Positions 1-5,350 of a stretch of DNA of 5,350 nucleotides are shown here, in pieces. Every line of letters begins with the position of its first letter. Within the stretch, counting starts at the first letter, position 1. The position numbers were made by a program, and so were the translations under genes. Origin of the DNA: Clostridia bacterium (GTDB lineage: Bacteria; Bacillota; Clostridia; Oscillospirales; CAG-272); the NCBI GenBank assembly GCA_017958845.1, contig JAGDBW010000092.1, positions 1 through 5,350 of the forward strand, read 5' to 3'. A model generated the notes under the pieces. The model was not told the DNA's origin and made no database searches. It saw only the letters and a program-made list of their open reading frames with translations.

Positions 1-119
1 GAGAGATCGTTTCTTCCCCCGCGGGCTTACCGGCTTCGGGGCCACGCAAACCGCGCGGGATCCGAAAAACGGAACAAACGGAACGAAAATAATTTGTATT
101 CTTTTGTATCGTTTATCTG
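1..119. other. Left-edge stretch without a supported gene
   Basis: No start codon with a ribosome binding site and no recognisable protein is seen here. All three forward frames are open at the left edge; they close at TAA 90-92, TAA 145-147 and TGA 224-226. The C-terminal tail of a gene ending at 92 therefore cannot be excluded, but its roughly 29 visible residues match nothing I know. The composition changes from GC-rich (1-60) to AT-rich (about 86-118), as expected for a region leading into a promoter. Confidence 0.5.
68..109 (+). repeat. Two pairs of short direct repeats upstream of the gap promoter (UP-element-like or operator)
   Basis: AACGGAAC occurs at 68-75 and again at 77-84, a 9-bp period. 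TTTGTAT occurs at 93-99 and again at 103-109, a 10-bp period, so both copies face the same side of the helix. The second pair lies about 45-62 bp before the predicted transcription start, inside an AT-rich tract. That is where the RNA polymerase alpha subunit contacts UP elements and where activators or repressors often bind. No known operator is recognised; a role in controlling gap is inferred from position only. Confidence 0.35.
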
Positions 120-148
120 TTGCATATCCCGGTTTTTCATGTTATAAT
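120..148 (+). promoter_or_regulatory. Strong sigma70/sigmaA-type promoter of gap
   Basis: The -35 hexamer TTGCAT (120-125) and a consensus -10 TATAAT (143-148) are separated by exactly 17 bp. A TG one base before the -10 (140-141) gives an extended -10 TGTTATAAT. The predicted start lies near 154-156, about 115 nt before the gap start codon. Near-ideal elements and spacing fit the high constitutive expression expected for a central glycolytic gene. Confidence 0.88.
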
Positions 149-154
149 AGGCGA

Positions 155-269
155 GGTTTGGGGACGGCGCCGTTTTCGGCCGCGCCCGACCGCCGCCCGT
201 CGCCGACGGGAGGCCCGACCGCCTGACGATCAAAAATCAAAAAATAAAAAACATTCGGAGGATCCTATC
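155..269 (+). promoter_or_regulatory. Structured 5' leader of the gap mRNA
   Basis: This is the untranslated leader between the predicted transcription start and gap. It contains a perfect palindrome ACGGCGCCGT (164-173), overlapped by a small GCCG-TTTT-CGGC hairpin (169-180). A perfect 6-bp hairpin, CCCGTC/GACGGG with a 3-nt loop, follows at 196-210. The last 40 nt are A-rich and look unstructured up to the ribosome binding site. No riboswitch class is recognised, and no terminator U-run follows the hairpins. They may simply protect the 5' end of the message while the A-rich part keeps the ribosome site open; this is inference. Confidence 0.5.
257..262 (+). promoter_or_regulatory. Ribosome binding site of gap
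   Basis: GGAGGA lies 7 nt before the ATG at 270. It fixes the start there and rules out the in-frame upstream extension, which begins inside the promoter at 120. Confidence 0.92.
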
Positions 270-1328
270 ATGTCTGTCAAAGTAGCCATCAACGGCTTCG
301 GCCGCATCGGCCGTCTGGCCTTCCGCCAGATGTTCGGCGCCAAAGGGTACGAGGTCGTCGCCATCAACGACCTGACCAGCCCCGCCATGCTCGCCCACCT
401 GCTCAAATACGACACCGCTCAGGGCAGCTACGTCGCCCAGGGTCACACCGTGACCTCCAAAGAGCCGACCTTTGCCGAGGACGGAAAGACCGTCGTCACC
501 CCCGGCTCCATCACCGTGGACGGCAAAGAGATCACCATCTACGCCTGCCCCAAAGCGCAGGATCTCCCGTGGGGAAAACTCGGCGTGGACGTCGTTCTGG
601 AATGCACCGGCTTCTACACCTCCAAGGCCAAGAGCCAGGCCCACATCGACGCCGGCGCCAAAAAGGTCGTCATCTCCGCCCCGGCCGGCAATGACCTCAA
701 GACCATCGTCTTCAGCGTCAACGAAAAGACCCTGACCAAAGAGGACACCATCATCTCGGCGGCCTCCTGCACCACCAACTGCCTCGCCCCGATGGCCAAA
801 GTGCTCAACGACACCTACCCGGTCCTCTCCGGCATCATGACCACCGTCCACGCCTACACCGGCGACCAGATGATCCTCGACGGCCCGCATCGCAAAGGCG
901 ACCTTCGCCGTGCCCGCGCCGGCGCGCAGAACATCGTCCCCAACTCCACCGGCGCCGCCAAAGCCATCGGCCTGGACATCCCCGAACTGAACGGAAAGCT
1001 GATCGGCACCGCCCAGCGCGTGCCCGTCTGCACCGGCTCGACCACCATCCTCGTCGCGGTCGTCAAAGGAAAAGACGTCACCAAAGACTCCATCAACGCC
1101 GCCATGAAAGCCGCCGCCAACGAGTCCTACGGCTACAACGAAGACCAGATCGTCTCCTCCGACGTGATCGGCATGCGCTACGGCTCGCTGTTCGACAGCA
1201 CCCAGACCATGGTCACCAAGATCGACGACGACACCTACCAGGTCCAGGTCGTCGCCTGGTACGACAACGAAAACTCCTACACCAGCCAGATGGTCCGCAC
1301 CATCAAATACTTCGCCGAACTCGGCTGA
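270..1328 (+). CDS. gap: Type I glyceraldehyde-3-phosphate dehydrogenase (NAD-dependent), 352 aa
   Basis: This cytoplasmic, normally homotetrameric glycolytic enzyme oxidises and phosphorylates glyceraldehyde 3-phosphate to 1,3-bisphosphoglycerate, reducing NAD+. The N-terminal Rossmann fold opens with INGFGRIGR (residues 7-15). Asp34 in AINDL is the residue that binds the adenine ribose and favours NAD over NADP. The catalytic motif SAASCTTNC places the nucleophile at Cys167, and His194 in [10 protein letters not shown] is the general base. The phosphate-binding segments [13 protein letters not shown] (204-216) and [10 protein letters not shown] (225-234) and the C-terminal WYDNENSY (330-337) are intact. 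The length is slightly above the usual 330-340 residues. The start is set by a good ribosome binding site; the open frame upstream runs through the promoter and is not coding. The gene has its own promoter and terminators, and neither pgk nor tpi follows it, so it appears monocistronic. The [20 protein letters not shown] stretch resembles clostridial GAPDHs as I recall them. The assignment is secure. Confidence 0.98.
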   Translation: MSVKVAINGFGRIGRLAFRQMFGAKGYEVVAINDLTSPAMLAHLLKYDTAQGSYVAQGHTVTSKEPTFAEDGKTVVTPGSITVDGKEITIYACPKAQDLPWGKLGVDVVLECTGFYTSKAKSQAHIDAGAKKVVISAPAGNDLKTIVFSVNEKTLTKEDTIISAASCTTNCLAPMAKVLNDTYPVLSGIMTTVHAYTGDQMILDGPHRKGDLRRARAGAQNIVPNSTGAAKAIGLDIPELNGKLIGTAQRVPVCTGSTTILVAVVKGKDVTKDSINAAMKAAANESYGYNEDQIVSSDVIGMRYGSLFDSTQTMVTKIDDDTYQVQVVAWYDNENSYTSQMVRTIKYFAELG

Positions 1329-1352
1329 TCGCCCGCCGATCGCCCCTTTGGC

Positions 1353-1388
1353 AAAAAACCGTTTCCGCGAGCGGAAACGGTTTTTTTT
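1353..1388. terminator. Bidirectional intrinsic terminator between gap and addB
   Basis: A perfect 9-bp stem, CCGTTTCCG/CGGAAACGG (1359-1367 and 1372-1380), closes on a CGAG tetraloop. It is flanked by six A on the left (1353-1358) and eight T on the right (1381-1388). On the + strand it ends gap transcripts 25-60 nt after the stop codon. Read on the - strand, the A-run becomes a six-U tract, so the same element can end addB transcripts. The arrangement is typical between convergent genes. Confidence 0.93.
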
Positions 1389-1422
1389 GTTTTGCTCTCA
1401 TCCTTGCGAGCGCGGACACGGT

Positions 1423-1460
1423 CGCGGACGGCGTCCCGTCCGCGTTCATTTTTTCTTTTT
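1423..1460 (+). terminator. Second, backup terminator for gap, overlapping the addB 3' end
   Basis: A perfect 9-bp, mostly G/C stem, CGCGGACGG/CCGTCCGCG (1423-1431 and 1436-1444), has a CGTC loop. It is followed on the + strand by a T-rich tract (1445-1460, 13 of 16 bases T, interrupted by C-A at 1447-1448 and C at 1455). On the - strand no U-run follows, so it is oriented to stop rightward transcripts that pass the first terminator. Its T-tract covers the addB stop codon and the final lysine codons. The C-A interruption close to the stem may reduce its efficiency. Confidence 0.6.
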
Positions 1461-4400
1461 GTGCGTGTTGCGGCAGACGGGATAGTAGGCGCAGTAGTCG
1501 CAGGGGCCGCCTCTGCTTTTGGCGAGCATCGGGCGGGCGTCCGCCTTGCCCGCGACCATCTCGCCGGCGATCCTGATCAGCACCTCGTGCAATTCCGAAA
1601 ACATCTCCTCCCACCTCTCGGGCGTGCGCAGGACGTTTTTCTTTTTGACAATGGGGTCGGCCTCCGCCTCCTCGGGCAGGTCCAGCGAGCGGGGCGACAT
1701 CTGCTCCAAGACAGACCGGTCGGCCAAAAACAGGCCCGAGCGCTTCATGCCCGCGCGGATCGCCCGCTCGGTCGTCTCCTCGTCCGGGGGCGCGGAGAGT
1801 TTCACGGAGTCGGGCATACAGGCAAAGTAGAGGATCCCGGCGGGCTTGACCGTGTCGCCCGGCTCGCCGCCGCAGAGTTGTGCGACCCCGTCGCAGCGGA
1901 GCAGAGCGTCGAGATAGATCAGCAGCTGCAGATTGAGACCCTTTGGCAGATCCCCGTCCTTATATTCCTTTTTGCCGGTCTTGTAGTCCACTACCCGCAG
2001 ATAGACCTCGCCCGCGGGCGAGCGCCAGGCGTCCACCCGGTCGATCCGGCCCCGCATGGTCAGCGTCCGACCGTCGGGCAGCGACAGGACGGGCGCGTCG
2101 ACGCCTCCCTCTTCCGGGTCGGCGGGACCGATCGGCAGCTCAAACAGCACCGGCTCGAATCCCCCGCTCGAAAACTCCTCCACCGCCTCGGCGAGGATCA
2201 TCTGCGCGGTCTTGGTCAGCCGCTCCGACAGATGCTCGATCCGCGCGCTGTGCCGCTCGGAGGGGGGCGTGACCCGGTCGAGATACCGCCGGGCGGCGGC
2301 TTGCGCTTCGCTCAGCAGCCGATCGCGGTCGCCGCAAGCGGCGCCGCCCGCGACCAGGTGCTCCAGCAGATCGTGGACAAAGAGACCGATCTCCCTGCGC
2401 CCAAAGGCAAAGGGCGCCCCGTCGTGCAGGCGCATCACCGACTGGCTGTAGTAGCAAAACGGACATCTGACAAAGTTCTCGATCTGCGTCTGCGACAGCC
2501 GCATCTGCCGCGGCCAGATCCGGTCGACCGTCGCGGGTTCGACGCGCACGGAGGGATCGACCAGCGGCGCGCCGGCCGCCGCGGCGCGGTCGCGATAGTC
2601 GGTGTGCTCGAGAAACCAGCGCCGCAGCGTCGCCCCGGTCGTCGTGCCGAGCAGACTGCCGAGGCGCGTCAGCGCCGCGTCCGGATGGTAGAGAAAGATC
2701 TCGTCCGGCATCTCCCGCGTCGAGACCCGGCGGGCGGCGTCGCCGGCCAGAGCGGCGATCCTGTCCCACCCAAAGGAGGGGCGGCAGGTGCCGCCCGCGC
2801 CGTCGGAGGAGCAGGTGACGCAGGTCAGGGTCCGGGCGGCCGACGCGGCGGCGCGATAAAAGAAGAACAGCTCCCGCTCCGCGCGCACCTCGGCGGGGAT
2901 GTCCTCGTACAGTCCCAGCTCGCCCAGCGCCGCCAGCTCGCCTTCGGAAAAGAGCGGGTTTTCGGACGGTCCGGCAGGAAACTCGCCGTCATTGACGCCA
3001 AAGAGATAGATGTGCTTTTTTCCGTCCATGCGCAGCGTCGGCGCCGAGCCGACGGTCACCTCGTCCCGCGAGGGCGGGACGTGCCCCATCTCGCAGGCCC
3101 CAAAGGACAGCCGCACCAGGGCCCTGAAGACCTCGCAGGTCACCGTCTCCTCGCCCGAGGACTCGCACAGACGATCCAGCGCGTCGCAGATGGTCTTCCA
3201 CAGACGGCTGCAGTCGCCGGCGGCGCCCTCCTCGCCCAGCTCCCGCAGGACGGCGGCCTTGTGCGCCAGCCGCTTTTGCATATCCGAGCGGAGCAAAAAG
3301 TCGGTCAAAGCCCTTGCGTGCTCCCGCACCGTCATCGTCCCCCGGACGGTCGGGACCAGGGGCGCGAGCAGCGCCCGCAGCGCCTCTTTGGTGCGGTTGA
3401 CCCGCTCCAGCCGTGCTGTCCCGACGGGGGTTTCTTTGTCTGTGTAGCCGTTTACGTTGTTTTTGAGGGGTTTTTCGGAGGACAAAGCGGCGCCCTCCAG
3501 CGACCAGGATTCGAGGTACAACTCCAGCTCGTCCCCGTCGTCCTCGGAGATGTCGCACATCCCGTACTTGAGCAGCGCGGCCACGTCCGAGCGCTTCCAG
3601 CCGCCGGTGAGGACGGCGTAGGCGGCGCGGATATACTTGATGGGTTCGTAGCGATCGAGCGGCGCCGGACAGGACAGAAAGACGGGGATGCCCGCGCGGA
3701 CCAGCGCCGCGTCGAGCACGCCGGCGTAGGCGGCGGCGTCGGCCGCCACCACGGCAAAGTCGCCGTAGAGCGCCCCCTCGTCCATGACGCGACGGCGGAT
3801 GTCCGCCGCCACAAAGTCCGAAGCCTCATAGGGATCGCGCGCCGTCACCAGCGTCAGCGCTCCCGTCGCGGGCGGCGGGCCGGCGGGCTTTTGCATCCGC
3901 CACAGCCCGTGCGTGACGGCGCAGAGCAGCGGATCGGCGCAGCGCTTGTTTTCTCCCAGGTCTTCCGTCTCGCAGGCCACGCCCGCCTCTTTGGCCATCC
4001 GCATCAGCCGCCGCCGGGTGTCCAGCAGCTCGGCCGTGCCGATATCGTTTTCGGGCTCGGGGGGCATGGTCAGCGTGACGGTCACGTCCTCCCGCCCGAC
4101 GAGGCCCCGCAGCACCGCGTATTGCTGCTCGGTGTAACTCACAAAACTGTCCACAAAGATCCGCACCCCGCCGTAGCACCGTTCCCGGGCGAGCAGGTCG
4201 GCCAGGTCGCCGAGGTCGTTGTCTCCATCGGCGTACCGCTCGGCCAGGGCGTCGCGATAAAAGCGGGAGATCATGGCCATATCCGAGAGCTTGTCGCGCA
4301 GCGCCGCCCCGTCGCACGCCCCGGCCATCTCCTCCAGCCGCTCGGGCGTGAGCCGGTCCATGTGCATCCGCCGCTCGCAGGTGAGGCGGCGCGCGACCGC

Positions 4401-4739
4401 GCCCGCGTCGGGGCGCGACGTGTCGGTGTGCAGATAGGGCGCCAGTTTCCCCAGCGTCCGGTACATCAGGTGGGCCTTGACGTCGGGGGTGGCGTAGGTC
4501 CTGGCGATCCCGCCGTATCGGCGGAACGCGTCGTTGGCCATCCGGCTGAAGTTGGTGACCTCAAAGAGCAGGGCGCTCTCGGGCGGCAGCGCCCCGGCGG
4601 CCAGCGTCTCGCAGACGACCGTCTCCTGCTCCGGCACGATCAGCAGACACCGCTCCCCCCGCGCCGTCGCCTCGGCGATCCGACGCAGGCACGCGGTGGT
4701 CTTGCCCGACCCCACGTCGCCCGTCAGCAGTCGCATCAT
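1446..4739 (-). CDS. addB: AddB/RexB subunit of the AddAB helicase-nuclease, 1097 aa
   Basis: AddB partners AddA in the Gram-positive counterpart of RecBCD, which resects double-strand breaks up to Chi and prepares ends for RecA. The sequence starts with Walker A GDVGSGKT (residues 7-14), then the family signature LLIVPEQET (32-40) and IFVDSF..YTEQQ (194-206). A degenerate superfamily 1 helicase-like core follows, with YLFGVNDGEFP (578-588). The C-terminal PD-(D/E)XK nuclease shows His789, Asp900 in GRIDRVD, Asp918 and Lys920 in VVDYKTG, and Gln938. The Fe-S cysteines are Cys759 (RCPF) and Cys1080, Cys1083 and Cys1089 (C-x2-C-x5-C), spaced like the four described in Bacillus subtilis AddB. 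The length is slightly below the roughly 1160 residues of that protein. All key residues are present, so a working nuclease is expected. The ATG at 4739 has a good ribosome site; a second ATG follows directly. The protein ends in a run of lysines. AddA, usually encoded just downstream, is absent here. Confidence 0.95.
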   Translation of the reverse strand: MMRLLTGDVGSGKTTACLRRIAEATARGERCLLIVPEQETVVCETLAAGALPPESALLFEVTNFSRMANDAFRRYGGIARTYATPDVKAHLMYRTLGKLAPYLHTDTSRPDAGAVARRLTCERRMHMDRLTPERLEEMAGACDGAALRDKLSDMAMISRFYRDALAERYADGDNDLGDLADLLARERCYGGVRIFVDSFVSYTEQQYAVLRGLVGREDVTVTLTMPPEPENDIGTAELLDTRRRLMRMAKEAGVACETEDLGENKRCADPLLCAVTHGLWRMQKPAGPPPATGALTLVTARDPYEASDFVAADIRRRVMDEGALYGDFAVVAADAAAYAGVLDAALVRAGIPVFLSCPAPLDRYEPIKYIRAAYAVLTGGWKRSDVAALLKYGMCDISEDDGDELELYLESWSLEGAALSSEKPLKNNVNGYTDKETPVGTARLERVNRTKEALRALLAPLVPTVRGTMTVREHARALTDFLLRSDMQKRLAHKAAVLRELGEEGAAGDCSRLWKTICDALDRLCESSGEETVTCEVFRALVRLSFGACEMGHVPPSRDEVTVGSAPTLRMDGKKHIYLFGVNDGEFPAGPSENPLFSEGELAALGELGLYEDIPAEVRAERELFFFYRAAASAARTLTCVTCSSDGAGGTCRPSFGWDRIAALAGDAARRVSTREMPDEIFLYHPDAALTRLGSLLGTTTGATLRRWFLEHTDYRDRAAAAGAPLVDPSVRVEPATVDRIWPRQMRLSQTQIENFVRCPFCYYSQSVMRLHDGAPFAFGRREIGLFVHDLLEHLVAGGAACGDRDRLLSEAQAAARRYLDRVTPPSERHSARIEHLSERLTKTAQMILAEAVEEFSSGGFEPVLFELPIGPADPEEGGVDAPVLSLPDGRTLTMRGRIDRVDAWRSPAGEVYLRVVDYKTGKKEYKDGDLPKGLNLQLLIYLDALLRCDGVAQLCGGEPGDTVKPAGILYFACMPDSVKLSAPPDEETTERAIRAGMKRSGLFLADRSVLEQMSPRSLDLPEEAEADPIVKKKNVLRTPERWEEMFSELHEVLIRIAGEMVAGKADARPMLAKSRGGPCDYCAYYPVCRNTHKKKK

Positions 4740-4748
4740 GGCGCATCC

Positions 4749-4756
4749 CCTCCTTT
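4749..4756 (-). promoter_or_regulatory. Ribosome binding site of addB
   Basis: On the - strand AAAGGAGG ends 9 nt before the ATG at 4739 and 12 nt before the next ATG codon. It supports the first ATG as start. A small GC hairpin (CGGGC/GCCCG, 4763-4776) sits 6 nt upstream of it and could affect access to it. Confidence 0.85.
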
Positions 4757-4795
4757 GTCCGGCGGGCGTCCGCCCGTCCCGTTCGTTGTTTGTCT

Positions 4796-4840
4796 GCGCG
4801 CGCCTTTGCGGCGCCGCGCGTTTTTTGCTTTTTTTCTTTT
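4796..4840 (+). terminator. Candidate plus-strand intrinsic terminator in the addB upstream spacer
   Basis: GCGCC (4800-4804) pairs with GGCGC (4810-4814) around a TTTGC loop. The stem continues with GCGC (4796-4799) to GCGC (4816-4819) past a one-base bulge, giving about nine G/C pairs. Six T follow at once (4821-4826), then GC, seven T, C and four T. It would stop rightward RNA running antisense through addB. No gene in the window needs such a terminator, and the whole spacer is T-rich, so chance is a fair alternative. Confidence 0.4.
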
Positions 4841-5046
4841 CGGTTTTTCGCGTTTATCGCGCGTTTCTTTCCGCGCGCTCGCGCCTTTTTCGAAGCCTGT
4901 TTTTTGGTTTCCGGCAGCGCGTATGATGTATTTCCGGCGCGCTTTTTGTGGTGCGTTTTTCGACCTTTCGCACTCCGCTGTCGGCCCGTCCCGCGTTTCT
5001 CTTCCGGTCGGGCGGACCGTGCGCCGTTTCGCTTGCTTTCCGTTCT

Positions 5047-5350
5047 TTATTCGCCCGCCTCGTCCGGTGGTGCGTGCGTGCCGAGACAGAGCGCGTAGCC
5101 GCCGCGGACGTGCCGGATGGGCTGCCGCGCTCCGTCGGAGAGCTTGCGGCGCAGATAGTGGATATAGACGTTGACGACCGAGGGGTCGCCCTCGCCGCCC
5201 CAGACGCGCCGGTGGATCTCCTCGCGGCTGACGGCCGCGCCGCCCGCCTCGTAGAGCAGTCGGTAGACCGCCGACTCCCGCGGCGTCAGGGCGATCACCC
5301 GGCCGCCCGAGCGGACCGCGTCCCGCCCCGCGAGAGGCGCGGGCGGCGGC
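5047..5350 (-). CDS. C-terminal part of an OmpR/PhoB-type DNA-binding protein, probably a response regulator (cut by the window edge)
   Basis: One hundred residues are visible, ending at TAA 5049-5047; the frame stays open to the right edge, so the N-terminal part lies outside. The fragment is a winged-helix trans_reg_C domain: a leading strand segment (AVRSGGRVIAL), the first helix LTPRESAVYRLLYEAGG, the SREEIHRRVWG segment, the recognition helix SVVNVYIHYLRRKL, and the wing IRHVRGGYAL. In this family the domain binds direct-repeat operators, usually behind a phosphorylated receiver domain that is not visible here. A GTG at 5298 is in frame but would discard the first strand of the domain, so it is not the true start. 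The wing reads VRG-GY where the usual form is VRGxGY, one residue shorter. A 13-residue tail with acidic residues follows. No histidine kinase gene follows; addB is the next gene on the same strand. Other proteins with this domain but no receiver remain possible. Confidence 0.88.
   Translation of the reverse strand, partial: PPPAPLAGRDAVRSGGRVIALTPRESAVYRLLYEAGGAAVSREEIHRRVWGGEGDPSVVNVYIHYLRRKLSDGARQPIRHVRGGYALCLGTHAPPDEAGE

Larger units (their letters stand above)
4740..5046. other. Intergenic spacer with extreme T-over-A strand asymmetry
   Basis: This 307-bp gap lies between the regulator stop codon and addB. Counting by hand, 4741-5046 has about 113 T but only 11 A on the + strand, with the rest G and C. 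An addB leader RNA from it would be A-rich and nearly free of U. It consists of T-runs separated by GCGC-type blocks, for example around 4821-4870. I see no minus-strand T-run terminator for the regulator gene. I also see no TTGACA/TATAAT-like pair for addB on the - strand; the best -10-like word is GATAAA at 4858-4853, without a matching -35. No protein or RNA family is recognised. Confidence 0.6.

Noticed and set aside
27..233. A 68-codon frame on the - strand across the gap promoter and leader
   Set aside because: It overlaps a strong promoter and the gap leader, shows no family resemblance, and has no evident ribosome site.
237..890. A 217-codon frame on the - strand, antisense to gap
   Set aside because: It is a Gly/Asp/Val-rich shadow of the C-ending codons of gap, with no recognisable motif. 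Gap itself is unambiguous.
1412..1435. A 12-bp imperfect tandem repeat (GCGGACACGGTC / GCGGACGGCGTC)
   Set aside because: Only 9 of 12 positions match, and the second copy is mostly accounted for by the hairpin at 1423-1444.
4858..4877. CGCGCG-TTTCTTTC-CGCGCG inverted repeat as a terminator or operator
   Set aside because: CGCGCG is self-complementary and frequent in this GC-rich spacer, and no T-run follows directly on either strand.
4922..4927. TATGAT as a -10 box for a + strand promoter in the spacer
   Set aside because: No acceptable -35 is found 16-18 bp upstream, and the promoter would point into the antisense strand of the regulator gene, where no gene is seen.
4854..4973. A 39-residue, very Lys/Arg-rich frame on the - strand starting with GTG in the spacer between the regulator and addB
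   Set aside because: There is no convincing ribosome binding site. The open frame follows from the near absence of T on the - strand, which removes stop codons, and the basic composition simply reflects A-, C- and G-rich codons. It would be reconsidered if conserved in relatives.
1392..5174. A 1260-codon open frame on the + strand, antisense to the whole of addB and into the regulator gene
   Set aside because: The - strand encodes an AddB with all family motifs. The antisense frame starts at a TTG without a ribosome site, has low-complexity Arg/Gly/Pro/Ala-rich sequence, and runs through the T-rich spacer. Long antisense frames are a by-product of GC-rich codon use.

Overview
The window is GC-rich with strongly G/C-ending codons. 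It looks like a piece of the chromosome of a high-GC Clostridia-type Bacillota, perhaps near the Oscillospiraceae. The grounds are a clostridial-style glycolytic GAPDH, an AddB/RexB-type recombination nuclease subunit with its iron-sulfur cysteines, and AGGAGG-type ribosome binding sites. This placement comes from reading protein motifs by eye and is not a database result.

Layout. Positions 1-119 hold no gene I can defend; they carry an AT-rich stretch with short phased direct repeats upstream of a strong promoter (120-148). This promoter drives gap (270-1328, + strand) through a structured leader of about 115 nt. Gap is followed by a bidirectional intrinsic terminator (1353-1388) and then a second forward terminator-like hairpin (1423-1444). 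The T-tract of that second hairpin runs into the 3' end of the convergent gene. The gene is addB (4739-1446, - strand), a complete 1097-residue AddB with Walker A motif, PD-(D/E)XK nuclease and four Fe-S cysteines. Upstream of addB is a 307-bp spacer (4740-5046) with extreme strand asymmetry: about 37% T and under 4% A on the + strand. Beyond it lies the 3' end of an OmpR/PhoB-type DNA-binding protein (5047 to the right edge, - strand), probably a response regulator cut by the window.

How the parts relate. Gap is a monocistronic, apparently highly expressed housekeeping gene for glycolysis. AddB should act with AddA in double-strand-break end resection, but addA is not next to it here: addB ends directly against the terminator region of gap. 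The regulator and addB lie on the same strand. No minus-strand intrinsic terminator or clear sigma70 promoter is visible between them, so read-through from the regulator into addB is possible but unproven.

I see no mobile element, CRISPR array, tRNA or rRNA. I do not think the window holds a new multi-gene system. The points most worth a second look are the compositionally odd spacer, the terminator/coding overlap at the addB 3' end, and the absence of an adjacent addA.
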